DNA of 64,000 nt from Combretum micranthum (GCA_024138025.1 JAMXBD010000696.1:1-64000), one strand, 5' to 3'. Counted from the first letter of the stretch, positions 48,440-62,430 are shown. Translations and numbers: made by a program. The notes: a model not told the origin generated them from the sequence alone.

Positions 48440-50161
48440 ATGGAGTTCAATGACTATATCATTTTAGTGGTTACGACGTTGGGTTAGTTTCTGTTTCCAA
48501 GCAATTATTCTTATTCCTGAAATGGTTGTATGTCTTGTTTTTGAGAAAACCTAGGGACCTAAGAGGGTATGGCTCGTGGGCCCTCATTACAGGCTCCACA
48601 GATGGAATAGGAAAGGCATTTGCATTCGAACTTGCATCAAAGGGCCTTAACATAGTTTTAGTAAGTCGAAACCCCGACAAACTGAAAGCAACTTCGGATG
48701 AAATACGTCAAAAGTATGGAAACTCGGTTGAGGTTAGAACCATAACCATCGATTTCACGAAAACTAGCGGAATGGATGCTGCCGATGCTATTAGAAGAGG
48801 AATACAAGGGCTTGATATTGGAGTTGATTAATAATGTTGGAATAGTACATCCTTTTAAAAGATATTTTCATGAAATTGATATGGAATGGATAGAAAATAT
48901 CATCAAGGTGAATGTAGATTCGGGTCTATGGGTTACCAAAGCGGTGATTCCTAGTATGGTGAAGAAACGTAAAGGTGCTGTAATAGATGTTTCTTCTCTT
49001 TCTGCTTGCTTCCCTTCTTTCCCTCTGTATACCATGTATGCTTCCACCAAATCGTAAGTTTCTATCCTTTTATCTTATAATTTTGCAAATTTTAAATCTT
49101 TTTTCATTGTTTTTATAACATATATTAGAGTAACATGCATCTGCAATACATATGATTAAAATTTAAACACAACAGTATGGTATTCATTAGCTGTGTGTAC
49201 TGAGATTCTTTATATAGATTTATATAATCAAGATATATGTTAGGGATCAGATAGCTTCATGGCTTCTGTCGGCTTTCTCACAATTATTTCAACTTGAATT
49301 GTACAGGTGCATGAAGATGTTCACAAAATCCATTGCTTTGGAATATAGGAAACAAGGAATAGATGTTCAGTGTCAGGTAATATGACATTTTGCTTCTAAA
49401 AGTTGGTTTTAATCTAGTTTGTGTGGGGGTTAAAAAAAAAAAAAAAAGCGATTGAGAAGAAGAACAAAAAGAAAAACAAATCACAAAATATCATTCTTAT
49501 GGTGTAGACTAAAATCAACAAAGTAAATTACATTAAAATATATTAATGTTTAGATAAATTTATTTAAAATATAAACGTTTTAATTGATTAAAAAGATAAA
49601 CCAACATTTAACAAAGTGAGTCAAATGAGATATATTCATAACAAACAAGTAAGGAAATTTGAAAAAAAAATAAATAATTAATTATCTAATTATTGATACC
49701 TTAAATATATTTTGCTTAACATTAGCACTTAATTTGGCTCACTTTACAAACATTCAACTCTCTTTTTAACTATTTAATATGTTGATATCTTAAATAAACA
49801 TGATACAAATATTAATATATTTTAGTGTGATTTACCTAATTACTGATTATGTTGTCTTGACACAAAGTGGTTTTATTTATTCTTTTTCCCCCCAATCTTT
49901 TCCTACACAATGTTCTAGGTTTCATTATTCGTCAAGACGAAGATGACGGAGTTCTTGGAGTGGCCAGACATGTTCATTGCATCTGCGGAGGCATTTAGTA
50001 GAGCATGTGTCAAATGCATTGGCTATGAGCAGTTTTGTTGCCCTTACTGGGCCCATTCTGTCCAATGGTTCTTATGCTCTTTATGTACCGACACGTTCCT
50101 GAGTTGGTGCATACTCCAAGTTTCCCGCCGCACGAGGGAGAAAACCCTCCATCGTAAATGA
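48440..50161 (+). pseudogene. Very-long-chain 3-oxoacyl-CoA reductase-like (KCR), frameshifted
   Basis: Short-chain dehydrogenase of the plant KCR type, the ER enzyme that reduces 3-oxoacyl-CoA in very-long-chain fatty acid elongation. Exons: 48440-49053, 49307-49376, 49919-50161, with GTAAGT/ACAG and GTAATA/CTAG borders; total about 309 codons, as usual for the family. Visible: N-terminal hydrophobic segment (QLFLFLKWLYVLFL), NADPH motif TGSTDGIGKAFA, NNVG, catalytic Ser (DVSSLSA) and YASTK, then VQCQ and FVKTKMTEF, IGYEQFCCPYWAHS and a basic tail ending HRK. Two frameshifts break exon 1: the frame from ATG 48440 stops at 48485 (one T apparently missing in GGGTTAG), and a second shift lies at 48820-48826 before LINNVG. 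All splice sites and catalytic residues are preserved, so it is a recent pseudogene, or the indels are assembly errors. Confidence 0.85.
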
Positions 50162-50208
50162 AAGTCATCGCCACCATCAAGCAAGACTCGTCTAAGAATG
50201 ACCGGCTC

Positions 50209-50214
50209 AATAAA
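50209..50214 (+). terminator. Polyadenylation signal of the reductase gene
   Basis: AATAAA, 48 bp after the stop codon. Confidence 0.4.
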
Positions 50215-50729
50215 TTATCTTCTATCTATCAAGTTTTTTTGTTGTGAAAAAGGAAAGAAAATAGTGCAAGGAAAGTTGTACCTTTTTATCTTATCAGTAG
50301 CATTAGATTTGGCCATGGATTTTTATATGTTGCTATTTTTAAAGTGTACTAGAAAATTGTGTGTTAAGGAATGTACTATTGTTTCTTCAATTGTTTGTCA
50401 CTTTTTTCCACGTATCAGAAGGAAACTAAGGAATATACACACAGATGATGATGGCAAATTTGGCTGACTTACCGGTGATATGTAAGTGCTATCCTAAATT
50501 ACAATGGTCAGGCATGGTATAACTTCTAAAGATTTAATGGCTAAAGTATGGTCATCTTCTTGAAACTAGGAGCAATAATGGTCTTATAATCTAGTAAGAT
50601 AGATCCCTGATCTTTTAATTGGGATAAATCAAAATTCAAAATGAACACTCACGGGTTGTAATAGCCAAAAAATAAAAGGAAAAAAAAAAACAAAAGCCCA
50701 CCTCCTTATGGGGGGTGTATTGATGGTGT
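50215..50729. other. Downstream of the reductase relic, no gene
   Basis: AT-rich, with an A run near 50678-50690. No coding content. Confidence 0.35.
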
Positions 50730-50930
50730 ATAAAATGTAATGCATGTGAAGATCGATATTGAGAAAGTTCTTATATGATGACACGTGGAGGGAGGCTATA
50801 AAGAGAAGCGGAAGGATGAAAGGTAAACTCGATTTCTCATAGCGTGCATTTGACATTGGATCAAAAATGATGTCCTTGCTGTTTCATGAAGTGTTCTTGA
50901 TCATTTTATTAATTTGATTTTTTCTAGGGC
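50730..50930 (+). repeat. Dispersed repeat, copy C
   Basis: Closest to copy B (2591-2766 plus 4709 onward). It runs through GTGTTCTTGATCATTTTATT without the insertion found in copy B, so it acts as an empty site. Confidence 0.5.
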
Positions 50931-51109
50931 AATTCTAATAGAGTGATCACTTAGGGATAGTTTGAAAAGATCCCGTAACTTGCCTAACGGAAATGCTTTT
51001 ATTTCATTAATTTTTCTCAAAATAGTAGAGATATTTAAAACTTGATAGTACTTACTTAATAAATTAAGTATTATTAGAGGATCTTCTAAGGTCCCATTAA
51101 CGGGACAAT

Positions 51110-52145
51110 CTAAGTTGGGTAGGCACGGATTGACTTGGTTCAAATTTTACTAAAATCAAACCACAAATTGCAATTTATAGTTTTTTTTTTTTTTTTTTTA
51201 ACCACTCAAAACAAATCATCAAATAACGGTTTGGTTATATTGAAAAGTTTCCAAACCATTAAATAACATTTCATATGGTTTGAATTATAATTATATCAAA
51301 ATTTTAATTTAAAAAAAAATTTAATCTATCCTTTAACGTTTATGTGTATATTCAAATATTATTTATTACTCGACAAAGTTTAAATTGTAAATTACTACAA
51401 AATATTTTATAAATCCATTACATTCATAGTACATAGTCGTTTATAAATCATTCAATAACCAATAATCATCTACCAACAAAGTACATTTACTAACTAATAC
51501 ATAGCAAGCCATAATTTATGAAAAATGTTAACCATCTTTAAGTACGCCAATTTTTTAAATTTAAGGTATCAAAAAGTTGACTTATAAAGTTAAGGGTGAA
51601 TCCGCACATTGGTAAAAGTTCAGCGGAATAATATGCAATTCTCCAAAATAAAATTATCAACCAACAAAAGTTATTCACTAATAAAAGTGATTTGCTAATA
51701 AAATACATAAAAATTAAAAAATTAATGCATGATAAGAATCACAATTAAATCAATAAAGTTCATACTCCACAAAATTAAAACTACTAACATAAAAATAACA
51801 TCCAGTCATCAATGGAATAATATATCTTAACCTAAAACAATTAAAAAAAAAGTTAATACTAATCAATATTAATCAAATAATAAATATCATTGTGAAAACC
51901 ATAAGAACATATACACTATTAATCAATCATTATAGTCATAAGTAAAATATTATTATATTTTCTAAAAAGGTTTGTTCAGTTTTACGAATTGATTCGATTT
52001 ACCTTTGGACCAACCATAATTTACAGAAATGTTCGAATTGAGAATTATTTAAAACAAATTATTTATAAAAAAAATATTTTTGGTCTAGTTTGATTCAATT
52101 TACAGATTAGTTCGGTTGCGTCAATTTTTTTTGCTCACCCTAACT
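51110..52145. repeat. Possible hAT-type non-autonomous element
   Basis: The right end reads, on the minus strand, TTAGGGTGAGCAAAAAAAAT, resembling the TAGGGGTGAGCA ends common in plant hAT MITEs. The left end, GTTGGGTAGGCACGGATTGA, is a weak partner. Words inside (AGTAAAATATTATTATATTT, AATTGATTCGATTTA) recur near 36590-36680. The 8-bp duplication was not found. Confidence 0.3.
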
Positions 52146-52671
52146 ATTCAATAATTATCTGACCATTAAAATAAATATAATAATTGATATATTAAGTATT
52201 TCAATGTTATAATCAGATCGATTATTTATAACCATTAAATAATGACAAGGCTGATCCGTCAGAAGACAAAAAGAACCAAAGTTTCACAATTAATTTAATA
52301 ACAAAGTTGATAAACTTGTTAAGAGTTTTTTTTTCATTTTTTATTAAACTAGCACACGATGCACCCACATTGTGTATAAAAAAAAAAAAAAGCATGCATG
52401 TGAAGAGAAAAATAAAAGAGCAGGAATAATTAAAAAGAGTGTAGAAAGTGATAGGCAGGAAAAAGAGAGAGAGAAGAGAGAGAGGGGAGAGAGAGTAACC
52501 GTCATAAGATAAGAAAAAAATTAAGATAAGGTTAATAATAGTATAATAATGATAGTATAGATGAAAGTATTTTTGTTATACAACTACATTAAAAATCGAT
52601 TGTAATATCAATTCATGTTAGAAGGAAAAAAAATTAACATTAATTCTACCTAAGGTTATTAAAGAATAGCA

Positions 52672-52703
<32 letters not shown>

Positions 52704-53659
52704 TAGTTCTTCAATCAAGAAAACATTCTGTCTCCATCACTTTCTTCATTACCTTCTTTGCTTTTTTCAGATCGACTAGATTTAGAACGAAACCATTAAC
52801 CTTATATTTTACGCTATCAAATCATAGCAAGTCCGGTTTTTTTTTTTTTTATGTTTCCCTAGAAAAATCACTTGCCTTAGAAAAGTATTAGATTCGGTAA
52901 CTAAAAACATCAGTACAGTAAAGTGTGCGTATGAGAGAGAGAGGGAGAGCGCATATTTCACCACGGTAAGATGTCATATGATTTTTTTTTTTTTAATTAT
53001 GTTCAAAGTAATTTCACAAAAGCAATTAATATCACCCAATATCAAATTTAATTTAAAAAAATGAACAAAAGATCATAGTTGTATTATTCCGAAAATTTTG
53101 AAGTAGATCATCCATCATCTACAAATATATATATATATGTATATATATTAGATCAAGAAGGGGTACAAAACAACACAAAAACCCAACTAAACTACACACA
53201 TTCTAAGCATTGCCACACCCACCATATCTAAATGCAGAAGCTCCACAAGCCAATCTAGAATAGTCTCTAAATTAGTGCAGCAATTTCCTTCTGTATATGA
53301 ATGAGTAATTATAACTCTTTAATCTTTATTTAAAAGCTACCAGGCTACCGATTTTTTTTAATTAATGAATCATTATTTTATTTATTTTCAAAGGTCGTTC
53401 TTGACTCCTAACCATAATTACTCACATTGAATGTCAATCAATTATATTATTTGTAATTTATAAATTTATATGACGTGATGACTAAATTTCTAATAATAAT
53501 AATAATAGAAGAACTAATGGAGTATTATATAAAAACAAAAATTTGTTATATGCTCCAGCAATATGAGGGTTATATTTTTTTAGTAGTCATAGTAATTACA
53601 AGAAGGGTATATATGATTAGCTCGTCAAGTCATTTCTCGAATAAAACTCTTAATAATCC
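52146..53659. other. Intergenic with simple repeats
   Basis: (AT)n(GT)n at 52672-52702, GA-rich runs at 52465-52495 and an AT run at 53123-53150. No gene. Confidence 0.4.
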
Positions 53660-53660
53660 A

Positions 53661-53701
<41 letters not shown>

Positions 53702-53702
53702 G
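53660..53702. repeat. (ATT)n microsatellite
   Basis: About 14 ATT units followed by ATGATGATG. Any poly-Ile frame across it is a by-product. Confidence 0.95.
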
Positions 53703-53829
53703 ATGATGAAGAGAACATATAATTAGACAATATAGCAAATGATATTACAGTAGAAAATCGTACCATCATGATAATATAAGTATATGGTAGATTATTAGAA
53801 TTATCTGATCACGTGAAATAGGTATATCG

Positions 53830-54110
53830 ATCGACCCAAAAGAAGTCTTGAAATGATAACATGTGTAAGGATGTCATAAGCAAAGGCGTGAAAGGAGGAA
53901 TAGACAAACTCAATTTCTCAAGCATGTGAGCATGACAAAAGATCCAATTAAGTAGACTCAATCGTTTTTTATTCATTCTTCACTAAATAGATGTTTTGAT
54001 CTTTCCCGAAGTTATTGTGGTAGATTTTTTATATTACCTCATTGGATGGTCATCTAATAATTAACATTAATATCTATATCTAACTATAAAATTAAAGGGA
54101 CATGCATACT
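53830..54110 (+). repeat. Dispersed repeat, copy D
   Basis: Closest to copy A (600-780): shared GATAACATGTRTRAGGA-like start, GAAAGGAGGAA, CTCAAGCATGTG and TTCATTCTTCA-like blocks. Confidence 0.45.
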
Positions 54111-57100
54111 ATTTCAATTACATATCTAAAGGCATTGTCAACACCCATAATGATACGTGAAGGTCGTGGAGTGATATACATTCCACACTAAGACATTACT
54201 TTAACCTTTGGAAATTAACTAGTACCAAAAGTTTCATCTTGTAATTGGTATTTAGTGTGGGATTCATCACTTAAGGGTGTGGTTGATTGTGGGAGCTCCA
54301 CAGAACTATGTTTCTATACCTATGTCACAAACCTTTAAGGTCTGTTCATATCCATGAGGTTTAGTAAAGCTTAATAGTGACAAGGAGCCTAAGGTCCGTA
54401 TTAATGACCATCCCAAACCAAAAAGATTCCAAAAGGTTCTAGAAGACTTTAGAAGATCTTAAAAGAATATAGAATGTCCAGATACGTTATATCATAGTAG
54501 GTAGGGTAGGTAAATATAACTATCATGAGCTAGTGGGATACAATTGTAACCATTAGATAGGATAAATCTAGGTTATCCATTTTCGGAGGCCAATTATATA
54601 TATAGAAGTAACCCCACGGTTGTAAAGCATCCAAAAATTTGAGTGAATATAGTTATATTTAAAACGTCTCTCTCTACTTCCTCTCTTGAAGTTCTTGCAT
54701 GTAGTTTCTAGACCGAACTTAGCCTCTTATTGTGAATTAGACTGCTATGTGTTGCATGGGAGCTCTCTAGACTATTAGATTCCACTTAGTCATAAAAGAA
54801 AGGAAGCATTTGGATTCCTTAAATCATTCAAAAAAAAAAAAGGATTCACAGCCTCCAATTAAAAGATACACAATCCAATAACTTAGAGCCATTATCGGTT
54901 TCTATAGTGTGATAATTCAATATCATTCATTTTTAGCACAAGTTGCCAAGATTGGAGATTCAAAAACCTATTTTCAAGGTCAATCTTTTAAAATCATGTG
55001 CTAACCCATTCGGTGGCTCCACATAGCAAATTAATTTCATTTAGGTACTTACAGTTGTACAACGAGACTTGAAGAATATTGGAGCAGTCTTGACACAAGA
55101 CCTATTGCTTGAAAAGGCATCCTCTCGTGAATGCAATTATTTAAACAACAAATGTCGGTACGTAAACAACAATACCACCACAACAATAATTTAAAATCTT
55201 AAATAGAACTCCAAAGATGTTTACAACATATACATAGATTAGTAGAATGTCCAAAAGAAATTTTTTTTTTTTTCAATATAAAAATCATTTAGGGTGGCGC
55301 TTCTTCGGGGAAGGTCCTTTTAGCAAACTTTGGCAAGAAATATTTTATTTCGTCAACATAGGAAAATCTCTTGCAATTATAGCTGATCTCCTCGTTCAAA
55401 TATAGTGATCCATGCCAACATTTAGGACACTGATCTTTGGCTTAAACAAAAACATGAAAAGTATTTTAGTTAAAATTTAGGCTAGTCTTATCTCGTATAC
55501 CATAAAAGTCAACCTACATATACCTGCTGGGAGGAGGAGACAATGGAAGAGGCTCCTTCTTGGAAGCCTCATCTTCTTTTATTTAGTCGGTCCAAGGCTC
55601 CCAAATCTCTACTAACGATTCGTCACCATCAAGCTTAGCCCATGATGGTGACACTGACGTTGCATGAAAAATAAAACTTGGTCTGCAATCAAGCTAGTGC
55701 CCATGCTAGAGAACCACCGTCATGTTCTTCCATAGTGCTTGATCTGATCCGGTGGAACTGATGGTACGGCTTAAGTGTAGGTGAGGTGAGGACTGATCTT
55801 GCAACTTATCCATTTTGATGTAAAATTTCGTAAAGTGTGTAGAAGGTTTTGTACTGCAAGAAAGGCAGAAGAAATTGATTAAAATGTAAATTTAGGTTAG
55901 GAGGATCATTTACATGTACTAGAGAGGTGTGCCGGAGATTGATTTTGAACATGACACTAGGTTTTACCAGTGGGTTTTGATGAGCTCGACTTACATCTGT
56001 AAATGTCGATGGGTAATTGATGGGCTCACTCATGTAAATTTCGATGGATTTTTTATGAGCTCATTATGTGGTCTATAATTTCTGATGTGATTGTCATTCT
56101 CACGTTTGAATGCATGCCAATGGGGAGATTCATTGGAGGGTTAGGATACATCATTTGATGGAAATTATTTCTTATCTATGAACCTTATCAAAAATAATAA
56201 CTCAAATAAAATATAATTTTAATACAATATGCATTTCAATCTTATATCATGCATTATACACGCAATATAGATTGTATGTATATCCCGTCTTATAGGTACG
56301 GTATAAAATTGTATATCATGTCTTATAAGTACGATTTTATAGTGGATACCGATAATTATTTTCATTTTTACTATATCTTTTTCATAAGTATTGTATATAT
56401 GTTGTCCACCACCATATGATATATTAAAAGTAAATGCATCATTCACTTAAAAAATAAAAGAAGGAAAACCGTGACGATAACATGATTGTTTGTCCAAAAT
56501 TTTACCTCGAGCAACATAAGTTTTTATCTTCATCATTATTGTGAATTTTTGAGAATCAATTGATCACCATAAAATAATTTCTTTTTTTTTTTTTCATACT
56601 CTACACATACATTACAGATCCATTATGATTTTTTTTTCTCAAAATATTTAAGGTGGTTCTTAATTAATTCTTGGGTGAGGAAGCTTCTGAGTAATTGTCT
56701 TTTTTTTTATGATAAATAAAATGAGCAGTTAATCTTAAAATGTAAAGCATGTGTGTACGTGTGCGTGTGCGTGTACGAGTAATGAGGAAGGCAAGAACTT
56801 GAGTTAAAGATCGAGGTAGGATTTCTAACAATATTTATGTTGTTGTCACAGTTTTCCTTCTTTTTTATTTTTAGAAAATAATAAATTTATTTTTAATATA
56901 TCATATGGTGCATCCCCAACCCTAACAGCCTTACCCTAATTTAAACCGCACCACCAATTCCTCCTGGATAGATCAAGCAACCATGGGAGAACACGACAAT
57001 GGTTCTCCTCTAGCACGAGCACCAGCTCGATTGTCGACCAAATTATATTTCCATTCAACTTTAGGGCTACCATCACAAGTTAAGCCTAATTAGATATCAT

Positions 57101-57990
57101 CACGGATTGGTTCCTAAATCAGAAACTAATATGGGGATGACGGATCTAAACCAGCAAAGGACCCATTGGTTTTGATAGATCCTTATGTCTCTGTTATGAC
57201 ACGAGATCAAAGATCAAGACACATGCCAACATACTTACAAGATTACGTTACAATATAGGATACAATAAAGCAAGTATAACCAAAATAAATGTAATGTTTC
57301 TCATTTTTACATGCAAGCTTTAGGACAACTACCAAGTTATAACTACATACAGATAAACTTTATAATAGATTGCAAGTTGTGAAAGTCACAACTGATATAA
57401 ATACAAAGAATAGCAAAGAAATAGGGTAGCCAAGTTTGACCCAAAATAGCAAATCTTAAGAGGCTTTGGAAGCTTAAATTCCAATTTTCCTTAGAGCAAT
57501 CATTTCATTCTCGACTACACATTTCATCTTCACCTAACACCCTCACAAACAAATCATAACAAATAGTTAGACTTATCAAACAGATCTAAAGAAGACAAAA
57601 TTAAAAGTAAAGAAATCTTGATCTATTATACCTAACAAACCCTAGTTTTGACAAAGGAAGCATAAAGTAAAAGAGAGAAGAGACTTACTTGTGTGTTTGA
57701 GAGGATTCTGAGGAAGAGAGAGTGTAAACCCCCAAAGTTTTACAATTGGGTAAGCTTAAACCCTAATCAGAAGGTCAACCGAAAATCCTAAAGTCAACAA
57801 AACCCTAGTTGGACGTAACAGTTTAAGTCCGACAATCTCGTGCTCGTAACCCTAAGAGAGTAAGCAAGAGATTAGTGTGTAGAATAGTTCGTAATGACAT
57901 AAGAAAGCTTTAAAATATTATATTAGCAAAACCACAATTCGTTTTGGACCCGCACGGATACAGTTCTCAAAAAAAGTGTTCTGTGGCACG
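54111..57990. other. Gene-free repeat-like region
   Basis: No gene recognised. 54130-54790 has LTR-like features (TGTCAACACCC start, ATATATAGAAGT as a possible TATA box near 54596, CT-rich leader), but no end or target duplication could be fixed. 55500-55800 and 56930-57200 are less AT-rich but carry no readable protein. Confidence 0.35.
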
Positions 57991-57999
57991 GAATAGTAA

Positions 58000-60900
58000 A
58001 ATATTCTGGATATTCCGTTAAACTCATAAAAATATAAGATTTTCAAAAATATCAGTTTTATAATTTTTCAGTAAGTAAAAATATCATATATCGCATTTAT
58101 ATGTGTATTTTCTTACTACCAGTATTTTATTAGTCACATCTATTTTATATTATACTATTCATTACTATTCTACACTATTCAACTATCTTTACTTTTCCTA
58201 ATACCTACTCTTACATTCTATACACCTATTATCTTTACTTTTTATCTTTCTCATAACTTTATATCACATCTACCTTACATATTATTACTTTTAATACAAA
58301 AAATTAAAAAAAAATAAATTTCTCTCCCCCTCTACACCTAATGGCCGACGCCCCCCTCTTCTTTCCCCCTTTCTTATTTTTTTCAATTTTTCTGTATTTA
58401 AATCACTCAAAAATCTCTCATCATTTTTCTATAAATACCTCCCTCGTCTTTCATTTCACACTTCATCTACTCGCAAATTCACTATCAAAATTCTCCTCTC
58501 AAAACTCTCTCCAAATATTCTCTCAAAACTCCCCTAAAATATTCCCAAAACTTTCTTCTACATACACCAAAAACCCATTCACTCATACTACTCCAAATCC
58601 TCTTTAGGTAAAACTTCTTTCCATATTTCTTTACTACTATGTCAAGTAACTTTATATGACCATGATATGAGTTTCCTAAATATGTTGTTATGGAAGCTAT
58701 ACTATGTTAATGTATTGTTCTTATTCATGAAAATCCATTTCTTTACTTTTATGTTGTTATTATGTTTTGCACATATTATTGCTACTATTATATTAACTTC
58801 TTATCTATATCTAATTAAATATATTTATGTATTTATATTCTTTAGAGCATATAAGCTTACTTGTTATTTATTTCATACAATGCAAATTATTTACTTTCAT
58901 TGCAATCTATTTACTTTCATACAATCTCAAGACTAGTTTTTCTAGTCTTAAATTTGTCTTTATCGAGTCAAAACAATTTTATTTTCTTTTTGAGACTAGT
59001 CCATTACTTAGTCCAAGGGCTTATATTATTTTTCTATTTATTTTGTTGTTATAATTTTGCTTGTTATTATCCTCATATTCATGCAAAATAAATATTGTTG
59101 TCTAAACCATCAAGTTTAAACTATACTTTTTACAAAAGAGATTTTGTCACCAAAGAAAGGTTCTAAAAGAAATTTAGAGTTTTCAAATTAATAAATAGAA
59201 TCTATTTTCTCAAAGCTTTAAGAAGAACTAATTATAATTTTGAAAATACCATTATTTTGAAAGGCTTTTTCTAAAACCATAACTTTAGAAGTAAGAGAGT
59301 TGTTTTCTGAAAATAAGGAAGACGATTCTTAGTTATGAAAATGTTTTCTTTAAAAACATAATATAAAAAGGAAATGTAAGTTTTCAAACTAAGATTTAAA
59401 AAGTTCAAAGTAATAGTCAAAGAAAATACATAGAAAACTAATAGCAAAAGTGACACTAATATTGAAAGTTTCGAAAAGGAAAAATAGAGCAATTATTTTT
59501 ATTAAAAGGTCATTAAGCAAAATAGTAAGATAAACATAAAATATTCTTTGAAAACAAAAGAATCAAAATATTCATTTTAAAGGATTTACAAAAAGGATTT
59601 CTTGTAAACTATGGATTTCTAAATTTTTAACTAACATTGTTTTCACTAAAGAATTTATATTGGACAACAAACACTTGAGCATGGATGAAATATGAGCTAC
59701 ACATCTACAAAAAGGAATTTTTCAACTATATTGATAACTAAGTATTTATCAAAAAAATTTTTGGATGATTTGATGTTTGAAACAAATGCTTTTGGGATGG
59801 AAAATTTTGTGGTGAATCTGTTCGCCAATGTTTTGGAGCTCAAATGAACTAGTTTGATGAAAATAGTTTTAGAAATAGATAAATCTTTTCGAATGGCTAA
59901 AATCGGTATATTATATGCGCAATTTCGAGTTAAAATGACTAAGTTATAACCATTTTAAGTTGGAATTATCTTCTATGTGAAATTTGACAATCTTATGATA
60001 CAGTTTTGACAAAGTACAATAGAATCAACAAAAAATATTCATTATGGGTATTCTTCTTGATTAGGTGATCCTGAAGAAGAGTATTCATATCCGGAGGATT
60101 ACTTTGATTAGTGGATTAACTAATCGACTCATCCATAAGAAGAAAGTATCGTCATGATAACATGAGTTTATTTCCTTAATTGCTTTACTTGATTGTGCTT
60201 GTAGTTTCGTTGCACTAAAATTAAGGAAAGACAAATTGATATGTATGTAAAATTGTTGAAAGAATTCTAAGAATATCGAGGCGGGAATTGATTGTAAGTA
60301 ATCGTTTGTTTTAGTATAAAACTTGATATGTCTGAGATTCTATGATCATCTCAAAATTGATAATAATGATGCAATGATATCTTAAATAAATTGATTCATG
60401 CATACCACGAAGTGAGTCACATTACGTAGGGTTATTATCCTTGGGTGAAAAGAATAGTAGCACAGTTGAAAGCAATACTTGACGACTATGATTGAAAGCG
60501 ATTGCTTGGCGACATGGAATTAAACCAATGCTTGGCGGTAATCCAAAAGCACGGCTCAACCCGAGTAGACTTAATATTCTTGGCGATAATGATCGAAAGC
60601 ATAACTTAACTAAAACTACTCGTTTGGAGAATTACTTATCACCAAACCCCGAATGGAGGGCGTAAATCCATTTAACATATATTTTCTGAAAAATTATATA
60701 CCTTGCTTGCTCACATGTATGTTGCATTTCACTTGAATGCTTAAATAACTTGTTTGAATTTTGCTCAAGTATTTACTTATGGAAGTAATTCTCACTAAGC
60801 GTATTAGTTTATACCCCTATAGATATCTTTTGCAGTTTAGCTATTTGTGATTGAGACCACGAGGACCTTGCAACTAGGTATTTCCCTTTTTGGTTAAGGA

Positions 60901-61224
60901 ATTTTTAGATGAAATTTAGCATTAGTTTAGATATAGACTTCATAGAAAATTTCTTGTTATAAACTATAGTTATTTTTTGCAGGGGAATGCCCCTAAGACT
61001 TGTAAGATAATTATTATGAATGAATGAATATTATGATTTTCCTTTCTTAATTTGTTATTGTATCTTCTTAAGCGCCATATTTCAAAGTATAGTCCTCTAA
61101 ATTTGTGAGAGTACGCCTTACGCTTAATATCGAAGCTTTTGGTAATGACTAAGGTTGTCATGCTTAAGCTTTAATATTGAGTGTGTCGGACTATTACGTT
61201 TAGGGTACCGTTTAGAGCGTGACA
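58000..61224 (+). mobile_element. Candidate 5' LTR/leader of the right-hand gypsy element
   Basis: The stretch ends in TTTAGAGCGTGACA (61211-61224), the same terminal pattern as the two solo LTRs (TTAGGGCGTSACA), about 100 bp before the gag ATG. A CTATAAATACC TATA-like box lies near 58430, followed by a CT-rich leader. The left border could not be set and the matching 3' LTR is outside the window, so the length is uncertain. Open frames in 58.3-59.5 kb are low-complexity. Confidence 0.4.
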
Positions 61225-61327
61225 GAAAGTATACCTAGGGTCTAATTTTACTCGTTGAAGTTGGAGGCTGAATTGTCCTAGGCGTGGGCTGAAATTGAGC
61301 TTATCAATTGGTGCTTTCATTGTTGTC

Positions 61328-62430
61328 ATGGCTGAAGGAACTCGAGGATTTACTCAATTGAAGGAAGGTCTTCAATCTCATGAAAGTAAGATCCTTTCAA
61401 TTGAATCTAAGACTGATCGATTGTTGGCTGATATGACTCGAGTCTAACAATTTTTAAATTGCAAATGGAGAATCAAACCAATCAGAATCCTAATTCTACT
61501 ATTCGTTCATCATTTTCTCCAATGGGACATTCTAATACTAAGGAGTTTCCATATTCTTATCTGAAGAATATTAAATTGGATTTACAAAAATTTTCTAGTC
61601 AAAACCCTCTTTCATGGATTTTTAAGACAAATCAATTTTTTTATTTTCATGATGTTCCTGATCATGAGCATTTGAAAATTGCTTCTTTTGCAATGGAAGA
61701 TGATGCCGCAACTTGGTATCAATGGTTATACAGGAGCGATATGTTATCCACATGGCCTTTTTTTCTTAAAGCCATGGAACATCATATTGGTCCTTCGTTG
61801 TATGAGGACCCACAAGGAAAACTTTCCAAACTAGTCCAAACAGGCACTATGTCTGAGCATCAGCATGCCTTTGAGTCCCTATCCAATCATGTTAGTGGAT
61901 TGTCCGAAAGTTTCCTTATGAGTTACTTTATTTCTTATTTAAAACCATTTATTCAGTAGGAAGTCTTAACCTCATAACCCACTAGACTGATCCGGGCAAT
62001 GAGTTTAGCCAAACTTTTTGAATCTAAGTTCACATACCCTTTACCTTATCCCACTTCTTCATATAACCCACCTGCCCACAATACTACTTTCTCTAAACCT
62101 AGCCTTTCATCTGCATATACTCCACCCACTTCTTTTAAACCTAAATCATTTCCTGCTAAATCAACCTTTTCTACTTCATCTTCTTCTAATTTCACTTCCT
62201 CTACTACAATTCCTAAGAAACCTTTACCTTTTCAGCAATTGGCTCCTACTAAAATGGCTTTTCGTAGAGAAAAGGGTATTTGTTTCAACTGTGATAAGAA
62301 GTTTGACAAAGATCATATTTGCAAGGCAAAATTTTTAATGCTTATTCAGCTTGATGAAGATGATGCTGATCATGACCCTCTTATTACAAGTGGATTCAAT
62401 TTCATATGTTTCTCCAAACATTCATATTGA
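61328..62430 (+). pseudogene. gag: Ty3/gypsy gag with zinc finger, broken
   Basis: The start ATG 61328 (MAEGTRGFTQLKEGLQ) ends at TAA 61445. A shifted frame then carries the retrotransposon gag core (LDLQKFSSQNPLSWIFKTNQ, ATWYQWLYR, HAFESLSNHV) to TAG 61957-61959. The same frame continues (VLTS, a TAA where Gln is likely, then PTRLIRAMSLAKLFESKF), through a Ser/Pro/Thr-rich linker to the zinc finger CFNCDKKFDKDHICK at about 62280-62325. Typical for chromovirus-type gypsy gag. Two stops and a frameshift inactivate it. Confidence 0.85.

Noticed and set aside
58341..59091. Several overlapping open frames rich in Phe, Ser, Leu and Tyr
   Set aside because: All three plus frames are open because the sequence is CT/AT-rich and stop-poor. 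It lies in an LTR-like leader with a TATA box, not a gene.
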